DNA of 9,936 nucleotides, from NCBI GenBank assembly GCA_024280675.1, contig JAJRPT010000208.1, positions 1 to 9,936 on the forward strand, read 5' to 3'. Below are positions 5,196 through 9,936 of the stretch, in pieces. The notes under the pieces are model-generated. The model had not been told where the DNA came from. It did no database searches and saw only the letters and a program-made list of their open reading frames with translations. Origin of the DNA: Bacteroidota bacterium. Its GTDB lineage: Bacteria; Bacteroidota; Ignavibacteria; Kapaibacteriales; UBA2268. The position numbers were made by a program, and so were the translations under genes. Position 1 is the stretch's first letter. Each line of letters begins with the position of its first letter.

Positions 5196-7373
5196 ATGAA
5201 AAAATACATTTACTTAATTTTACTGTTGTTATTTTCCCTTCAGTTAAATTCTCAGATTAGAGCAACTGATACTCGTGATATGGCCGTGTTTCTCTCTTGC
5301 CAAACAAGTACCAGTCCAACGCCTTCAATCACCATCAACATTACTCCAAACGAACAAGCCACCTCTTACGAAATCTATCGTAAATTTCTGAACAGCTACG
5401 CTTTCCCAGCAACTGCCATGGCAGTCATCGATGATCTGGAAACCCCAAGCTATACCGATAATTCTGTCCAAGAGGGAGTGCCCTACGAATACCAGGTTAT
5501 TGCAGTTTCTACTGGGAATTACAGTGGTGCCGATCAGATTTATCACGCAACGGGATACATTGCAACGGGCGTGAACCTTGAACCATTTTCTGATTTTGGG
5601 ACAGTATTACTAGTCGTTGATGAAACTCTTGCCACCCCACTTGCCACAGAGCTTGAGCAACTTAGAGAGGATCTTGTGGGTGAGGGTTGGGGAGTAAAGC
5701 AAGTTGAAGCACCTAGGTCTGAGGCTTTTGACAAGGAAAAAGTTACCACAACTAAAAACTTGATAATGAGCGAATTTGGTGCTGACAATAAAATTACAAC
5801 AGTTTTTCTAATTGGCAGAATTGCAGTCCCATACTCTGGAAATATTGCACCAGATGGTCACGTACCAGACCACCGTGGAGCTTGGCCTGCTGATTTATAT
5901 TATGGGCATCTTGAAGAAAGTTTCTGGACTGACAATACAGTCAATAATTCAGCGGCAAATAGAGACGAAAATGACAACGTGCCTAGTGACGGGAAATTTG
6001 ATAATGATTGGCTTGTAAACAACAGCAACTCAATAAGATTCGTGTCTCTGGCAGTTGGAAGGTTAGACCTTTTTAATATGCCGGCATTTGAGAAAACGGA
6101 GCTGGAACTTATCAAACAATATTTAGACCGCAATCACGAATTTAGAACAGGCTTGCTTTCTCCAAAAAGAGAAGGGCTAATTGATGATAATTTTAGATTC
6201 AAAAACGGAATGTTTGAATCATTTGCAAGCGATGGATGGAGGAATTTCGGATCGCTAATCGGTGGGGAAAATGTATCGGAAAAAGATTATTTTACAACAC
6301 TAGTCCTTGATGATTTTTTGTTTTCTTATGGTACTGGTGGTGGCTCCTACACAAGTGCTGGTGGAATAGGAAATACTAACGCTTTTGCATCGCAAGAACC
6401 AAAGGCAATATTTACAATGCTCTTTGGCTCATATTTTGGAGATTGGGATTCGCAAAATAATTTACTTCGTGCGACTTTATGCACCAATTACCCAGCTCTT
6501 ACAAACGCTTGGGCAGCCAGACCTCATTGGTATATTCATCACATGGGACTGGGAATGCCAATGGGATATTCCACTCTTCTTTCACAAAATAATTATGACA
6601 CCTACATCCCAAATAAAATAATGTTTCAAGGAAATTTCATGTCATACATGACGAGTTTTTTGCTTGTTCATACCGCTCTTTTGGGCGACCCAACGCTTAC
6701 TTTGTTTCCAAAAGGAATAAACAATGATATTAATAATTTTCAAATTTCACAAATTGAGAAGGGTTCAATAGAGCTGACTTGGGAAGGAACGAGTGGAAAT
6801 GGTGTGGATATTTTTCGTTCTAGGGAAGAGGATGGCTTCTTTAAGAAGTTAAACCAAATACCGGTTTTTGAAAATTCATATACAAACAAACAATTCGTGT
6901 TCGAAGATGGAGAATATTTCTACCAAATCAGGACAATATCAAATATTGATAATAGCCCAGCTGGAGGAGGCAGCAATGGAGCTAATTTTAATATTGATAA
7001 CAGCCCAACTGGAGGTACCAACAATGGTGTTAATTTTAAATATGACAGGATTTCGGTCACCTCATCAATATTTTATTCTTCTGTCAATGATGGAAATAAT
7101 TTCAGCAAAGTTGAACTCTACCCAATACCTGCGCGTGAGAATCTCAATATTTCACTGCACAATATTAATTCAAGAATCGTGTCATTTGAGATTTATAACT
7201 CCACGGGTTCTCTCATCAAAACATTTTCTAATATGAATAATTATATTTCGAGCCTTGATATGAATTGGGATTTGACAAGCAATACTGGAGCAAAAATCGA
7301 GAGTGGATTATATATTCTGAGTATTCAAACCAGCAAAGGAAATATATCCAAACAAATCACTGTCATTAGATAA
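5196..7373 (+). CDS. Exported C25 (gingipain)-like protein with FnIII-like domains and a T9SS sorting domain; catalytic residues replaced
   Basis: ATG 5196 is chosen because a signal peptide follows at once (MKKYIYLILLLLFSLQLNSQ); the upstream GTG at 5154 would add 14 unlike residues. Of 725 residues, about 35-115 look like a fibronectin III domain and about 130-530 resemble peptidase C25: an early FLIGRIAVPYSG strand, a DLYYG segment, and the late LLGDPTLTLFP element. A second FnIII-like domain spans about 535-582, followed by two 16-residue repeats (583-614). Residues 639-725 form a type A T9SS sorting domain (KVELYPIPARENLNI ... LYILSIQTSKG). The C25 active site is altered: TGHGS of gingipains reads TGGGS (Gly382), and the nucleophile Cys position reads Ser412 in GSYFGDW. 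It is thus probably a secreted or surface-attached non-protease. A terminator follows. Confidence 0.82.
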   Translation: MKKYIYLILLLLFSLQLNSQIRATDTRDMAVFLSCQTSTSPTPSITINITPNEQATSYEIYRKFLNSYAFPATAMAVIDDLETPSYTDNSVQEGVPYEYQVIAVSTGNYSGADQIYHATGYIATGVNLEPFSDFGTVLLVVDETLATPLATELEQLREDLVGEGWGVKQVEAPRSEAFDKEKVTTTKNLIMSEFGADNKITTVFLIGRIAVPYSGNIAPDGHVPDHRGAWPADLYYGHLEESFWTDNTVNNSAANRDENDNVPSDGKFDNDWLVNNSNSIRFVSLAVGRLDLFNMPAFEKTELELIKQYLDRNHEFRTGLLSPKREGLIDDNFRFKNGMFESFASDGWRNFGSLIGGENVSEKDYFTTLVLDDFLFSYGTGGGSYTSAGGIGNTNAFASQEPKAIFTMLFGSYFGDWDSQNNLLRATLCTNYPALTNAWAARPHWYIHHMGLGMPMGYSTLLSQNNYDTYIPNKIMFQGNFMSYMTSFLLVHTALLGDPTLTLFPKGINNDINNFQISQIEKGSIELTWEGTSGNGVDIFRSREEDGFFKKLNQIPVFENSYTNKQFVFEDGEYFYQIRTISNIDNSPAGGGSNGANFNIDNSPTGGTNNGVNFKYDRISVTSSIFYSSVNDGNNFSKVELYPIPARENLNISLHNINSRIVSFEIYNSTGSLIKTFSNMNNYISSLDMNWDLTSNTGAKIESGLYILSIQTSKGNISKQITVIR
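6942..7037 (+). repeat. Two tandem 48-bp repeats in the secreted protein gene
   Basis: Units 6942-6989 and 6990-7037 encode NIDNSPAGGGSNGANF and NIDNSPTGGTNNGVNF (residues 583-614). They form a Gly/Asn-rich linker between the second FnIII-like domain and the sorting-domain region. The units have diverged by scattered substitutions but have identical length. Confidence 0.85.
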
Positions 7374-7381
7374 TTATTATT

Positions 7382-7410
7382 AAGCCCCCGCCCCTGACGG
7401 GGGCTTTTTT
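7382..7410 (+). terminator. Strong intrinsic terminator between convergent genes
   Basis: GCCCCCG (7384-7390) pairs with CGGGGGC (7398-7404) around a 7-base loop, followed by six T. It ends the large secreted protein transcript 11 bases after the stop codon. On the minus strand the same stem is followed only by TTAATAAT, so it may also stop the converging dehydrogenase transcript, less efficiently. Confidence 0.92.
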
Positions 7411-7423
7411 GTTTTGGACAATA

Positions 7424-8296
7424 TTATACTTTTAAATTCAGCATCTGCTCAATTTGACTTGCTTTGAAAAGTTCACTTGTGATGTTCTCAAGCTGCTCAT
7501 TATATTTGTCAATAAATTCGCCCATCCCCATTTTATCGACCACTGTTCTGAGCGGTCTTTTGCCAGGTCTAGTTTCGATGAGATTTAATATTGCACCAGC
7601 AACAAGTTGTGGGTCTTGTTCAGAGTTTTCTGCCATTGCTTGAGCAAATCCATCGGAGAAAGTTTTTGGAACATTCATAAATTCTCCATAACTCTCCTCT
7701 TGGGATTTGTCGCTCGGTGTGATTAGCTTTTCAAATATTTCAGTTGGGAATCCGCCTGGTTCAATTATACACGAATCTACTCCAAAGCCCGACAACTCAT
7801 ATCTGTAACCTTCTGCCATTGCTTCGAGTGCCCATTTTGATCCATTATAAGGTCCCCAAAAAGGCAAAGTCACTCTGCCCAGTAAGCTGGAAATATGAAT
7901 TAGCAGACCAGACTTTTGCTTTCGTAAATGAGGAAGAACCGCTCTGTTTACTCTTTGAACACCAAAGACATTGACTTCAAATATTCTCTGGAAATCGTTA
8001 GTGGTAAAATGCTCCATCATCCCACTGACCCCAACTCCAGCATTATTTATCACCACATCAATTCCACCCAGAGCCTGGATTCCTTTGTTTATCCCAGCAT
8101 TGACGCTTTCTTCGCTGGTCACATCAAGCTCTACAACAAGAGCGCCAGCATTGCTTAGCTCTTGTGCAATGTCTTTATTTTTTCCATCAATTTCTCTCAT
8201 AGTTGCCGCAACTTTGTAGTCACCAGCAAGCAAAGTATTTACCGTAAGCCTGCCAAAACCTCCGCTTGCACCCGTTATCAAAACTTTCTTCGACAT
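7424..8296 (-). CDS. Short-chain dehydrogenase/reductase (classical SDR)
   Basis: This is a cytoplasmic NAD(P)H-dependent oxidoreductase of unknown substrate. The 290-residue protein has the Rossmann signature TGASGGFG (8-15), the NNAG motif (84-87), and the catalytic set Asn109, Ser136/137 and Tyr150-x3-Lys154 (ISSLLG ... YNGSK). PGGFPTE follows, where many SDRs have PGxxxT. The C-terminal ~100 residues (from about 190) form a longer tail with a substrate-loop region, as in SDRs annotated as oxidoreductases acting on carbonyl compounds. An AAAGG-type site precedes ATG 8296. The gene lies 90 bases downstream of a MarR-family regulator on the same strand, and a 16-bp palindrome lies between them. 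It is probably that regulator's target, induced by some small molecule or electrophile. Confidence 0.93.
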   Translation of the reverse strand: MSKKVLITGASGGFGRLTVNTLLAGDYKVAATMREIDGKNKDIAQELSNAGALVVELDVTSEESVNAGINKGIQALGGIDVVINNAGVGVSGMMEHFTTNDFQRIFEVNVFGVQRVNRAVLPHLRKQKSGLLIHISSLLGRVTLPFWGPYNGSKWALEAMAEGYRYELSGFGVDSCIIEPGGFPTEIFEKLITPSDKSQEESYGEFMNVPKTFSDGFAQAMAENSEQDPQLVAGAILNLIETRPGKRPLRTVVDKMGMGEFIDKYNEQLENITSELFKASQIEQMLNLKV

Positions 8297-8351
8297 AATT
8301 CTACCTTTATTTTGTTTATAAAACTAATTTATTATTTTCTATTTTACATTA

Positions 8352-8367
8352 TTGTTTGTACACACAA
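8352..8367. promoter_or_regulatory. Candidate MarR operator in front of the SDR gene
   Basis: TTGTTTGTACACACAA is a 16-bp palindrome with 7 of 8 pairs complementary. It lies 56-71 bases upstream of the dehydrogenase start and just after the marR stop codon. On the minus strand it reads TTGTGTGTACAAACAA. That matches the site at 8845-8860 at 12 of 16 positions, including TTGT-TG--CAAACA. Both sites fit TGTnTGnnCAnACA. Confidence 0.55.
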
Positions 8368-8386
8368 GGTTTAGTTAGTAAATTTT

Positions 8387-8818
8387 TTATTGTCCATAGA
8401 GTTTGTTAGAGGCTTCATGGACATCGCTTGTCAGTTTCTGGGCTAGTTCTTCGCCTAGGATTCCAGAATATTTTTCATACAAGTTCCTCCAAGCATCTTT
8501 AATTTTAGAGTCAATATTTTTACTCTTTTCGCTGGGATAGACCTCGGTAATTCTTCCAATATGCTTACGAGTGAGAAAGCCTTTATATTCCATTTTTTCA
8601 ATTAATCTAGTAATTGTCGAAGGGCTAAGCTGCATTTGACAACAGAGTTGTTTTGGCTGAATGCCCGGCCTTGAATTGACTGACATCAAAAGCAAGGCAT
8701 AAGAACTCGACAAACCCACAGCAGAAAACTCCTCATCTGCCATCTTCGCCATCAGTCGAGCAAGCGAATTTGCCGAATAATACAGACAATTACAATATAC
8801 TGAGTTTTCTGATTCCAT
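8387..8818 (-). CDS. MarR-family transcriptional regulator
   Basis: This is a 143-residue dimeric winged-helix DNA-binding protein. After an N-terminal dimerisation helix (SANSLARLMAKMADEEF, 15-31), residues about 50-72 form the helix-turn-helix (PGIQPKQLCCQMQLSPSTITRLIEK). The wing follows (KGFLTRKHIGRITEVYPSEK), then a C-terminal dimer helix. The wing motif often reads DxR in MarR proteins; here it is HIGR. Four Cys stand out: Cys9 and Cys11 before the first helix, and the pair Cys59-Cys60 in the DNA-binding domain, which could sense oxidants or electrophiles. The ligand is unknown. The gene lies 46 bases after maf and 90 bases before the SDR gene. Similar palindromes in front of it (8845-8860) and of the SDR gene (8352-8367) suggest that it represses both itself and the dehydrogenase. 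Confidence 0.92.
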   Translation of the reverse strand: MESENSVYCNCLYYSANSLARLMAKMADEEFSAVGLSSSYALLLMSVNSRPGIQPKQLCCQMQLSPSTITRLIEKMEYKGFLTRKHIGRITEVYPSEKSKNIDSKIKDAWRNLYEKYSGILGEELAQKLTSDVHEASNKLYGQ

Positions 8819-8844
8819 AATAATGGCAATTTAAAAAATATTAT

Positions 8845-8860
8845 TTGTATGCGCAAACAT
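8845..8860. promoter_or_regulatory. Candidate MarR operator in front of the marR gene
   Basis: TTGTATGCGCAAACAT has 6 of 8 pairs complementary and an inner TGTnTGCGCAnACA. It lies 27-42 bases upstream of the marR start, between marR and the maf stop codon. It matches the site before the SDR gene at 12 of 16 positions. Its position suits repression of a marR promoter. Confidence 0.5.
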
Positions 8861-8864
8861 TAAT

Positions 8865-9482
8865 TTAAAATGATTTCAATAAGCCATATAATTTCACAAG
8901 TGGAAGACCAACCACATTATAGAAATCTCCCTCAATCCTCTCAACGAAGACGGCACCGAAATCATCTTGAATCCCGTAAGCACCAGCCTTGTCGAGCGGA
9001 GAAGCAGACTCAACATAAGCATTTATTTCGCCTTCAGTCAATTCTCTAAATTTTACTTTTGTTTGGGAATAATCGGTTTTCAGATTCCAATTTTCTGTGT
9101 CTATTATACAAATTCCAGAGAAAACCGAATGCCAATTATTTGATAATTTTCTGAGCATTTCTTTTGCATCTTTTTCATTTTCTGGTTTATTCAAATATTC
9201 TCCATCAAAATAGACTGTGGTATCAGCACCAATAACGATGGCGTGATGATCAATTTCTTTTGCAACAGTTCTGGCTTTTTGGTGAGCCAATTCGGTAACA
9301 TATTGGGCTGGGTTTTCGTTATATAAAGCAGTTTCGTCAAAATCAGAAATGATTACAGAAAACTCCAGTCCCATTTGCTCTAGCAATAATTTTCTTCGGG
9401 GTGAGCCGGAGGCGAGAATTATTTTTTTATTTATATTTAGCAGTTTTTTCAGATTCATTTCTTTAAATTCATTTTTTAACAA
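8865..9482 (-). CDS. maf: Maf-family nucleoside triphosphate pyrophosphatase
   Basis: Maf proteins hydrolyse non-canonical or excess nucleoside triphosphates (dTTP/UTP or modified ones) to monophosphates in the cytoplasm. Family motifs are ASGSPRRKLLL (24-34), ISDFDE (45-50), GADTTV (85-90), a KPEN loop, and DKAGAYGIQD plus IEGDFYNVVGLP in the C-terminal half. The AYGIQD pattern is that of the dTTP/UTP (YhdE-like) subgroup. From ATG 9482 the product is 205 residues. The internal ATG at 9458 (MNLKKLLN) would give 197 residues, closer to the family norm. It would also leave 47 rather than 23 bases for the divergent promoters, so I favour it. The gene is followed by marR and the SDR gene on the same strand; co-transcription is possible. 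Confidence 0.93.
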   Translation of the reverse strand: MLKNEFKEMNLKKLLNINKKIILASGSPRRKLLLEQMGLEFSVIISDFDETALYNENPAQYVTELAHQKARTVAKEIDHHAIVIGADTTVYFDGEYLNKPENEKDAKEMLRKLSNNWHSVFSGICIIDTENWNLKTDYSQTKVKFRELTEGEINAYVESASPLDKAGAYGIQDDFGAVFVERIEGDFYNVVGLPLVKLYGLLKSF

Positions 9483-9505
9483 AACGCAATTTAGTATATA
9501 ATAAC

Positions 9506-9936
9506 ATGAAATTTAACACAAAGACATTTCCGAAATTAATTATCTTTCTTCTATTTTTTATTATTTCCCAAACAGCAAATGCACAGAAGATACTGATTCC
9601 AATGGATAATGCACAAACAGATCATTTGAAATCTTATGGACTTGCTTGGTGGGTAATTGGAGAAGGCGGGACTGTGGATTGGCTTTTAAATTATAGGGGC
9701 GGTTCATTTGTCACAGATTATTCGGATAGGCGTGCTGCCGAATGCCGAATTCGTGGAATCTCCTTTGAGACAATTACATCTTCGGAATCTGCTGAAATAT
9801 ATTCCCATGTGCAATCAGAAAATGTAAACATGGATGTTGTAAAGTTAGAGAAAGCACCTAAAATTGCAGTTTATGCACCACCTGGTGCTCAGCCTTGGGA
9901 CGATGCCGTTCGCCTAGCACTCGAATATGCCGAGGT
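9506..9936 (+). CDS. Exported conserved Bacteroidota protein, N-terminal part
   Basis: ATG 9506 starts a frame that stays open to the window end (143 complete codons). A signal peptide is clear: MKFNTKTFPK, a hydrophobic core LIIFLLFFIISQ, and ANA before the likely new N-terminus QKILIPMD. The mature part (KILIPMDNAQTDHLKSYGLA, then WLLNYRGGSF, CRIRGISFE and VVKLEKAPKIAVYAPPGAQP) fits, from memory, an exported family widespread in Bacteroidota that databases often label asparagine synthetase B. I see no asparagine synthetase domain here, so I give no enzymatic function. It diverges from maf, with only 23-47 bases between them; the AT-rich TAGTATATAATA just upstream may hold the promoter. Confidence 0.8.
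   Translation, partial: MKFNTKTFPKLIIFLLFFIISQTANAQKILIPMDNAQTDHLKSYGLAWWVIGEGGTVDWLLNYRGGSFVTDYSDRRAAECRIRGISFETITSSESAEIYSHVQSENVNMDVVKLEKAPKIAVYAPPGAQPWDDAVRLALEYAE

Noticed and set aside
8311..8328. GTTTATAAAAC as a further operator in front of the SDR gene
   Set aside because: It is an imperfect AT-rich palindrome that does not match the two shared sites and is easily expected by chance in this composition.

Overview
This window looks like chromosomal DNA from a Bacteroidota-type bacterium, or a close relative in the Bacteroidota/Ignavibacteria-Kapabacteria group. The main evidence is a large exported protein with a gingipain-like core and a C-terminal domain of the type IX secretion (T9SS) class. 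Supporting evidence is an E2 acyltransferase that resembles the Bacteroidota branched-chain type, and a truncated exported protein whose family I know mainly from Bacteroidota. Most genes have moderate GC. The stretch at about 1460-2310 is clearly richer in A+T. No rRNA, tRNA, CRISPR array, transposase or integrase is visible.

Layout. (1) 2-1456 (+) is the 3' part of a 2-oxo acid dehydrogenase E2 gene, followed by a good intrinsic terminator. (2) 1589-2228 (+) is an AT-rich gene for a putative PD-(D/E)XK nuclease whose N-terminal part lies in another frame. (3) 2366-2579 is a second, broken copy of the last ~70 codons of the E2 gene. The nuclease therefore sits between two copies of the E2 3' end. 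(4) 2621-2737 is a structured stretch that reads as an RNA or terminator on the minus strand, just after queE (2744-3415, -). (5) 3483-4574 (+) is a GDP-mannose pyrophosphorylase gene, divergent from queE. (6) 4664-5065 (+) encodes a small secreted Lys/Glu-rich protein with EGKC repeats, like copper-binding RiPP precursors of the HvfA/bufferin type, and has its own terminator. (7) 5196-7373 (+) encodes the large T9SS-type protein, with a C25-like core that has lost its catalytic His and Cys. (8) Three genes on the minus strand, Maf (9482-8865), a MarR regulator (8818-8387) and a short-chain dehydrogenase (8296-7424), could form one transcription unit. Matching palindromes lie in front of the regulator and in front of the dehydrogenase. 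(9) 9506-9936 (+) is the start of an exported protein that runs off the window.

How the parts relate. Most genes are unrelated housekeeping or envelope functions: keto-acid oxidation, queuosine synthesis, GDP-mannose supply for surface glycans, nucleotide sanitation and secretion. The best candidates for unusual biology are the nuclease insertion at the E2 3' end, the EGKC peptide gene without a visible modification enzyme, the apparently dead C25-type protein, and the MarR regulon with two shared operators.
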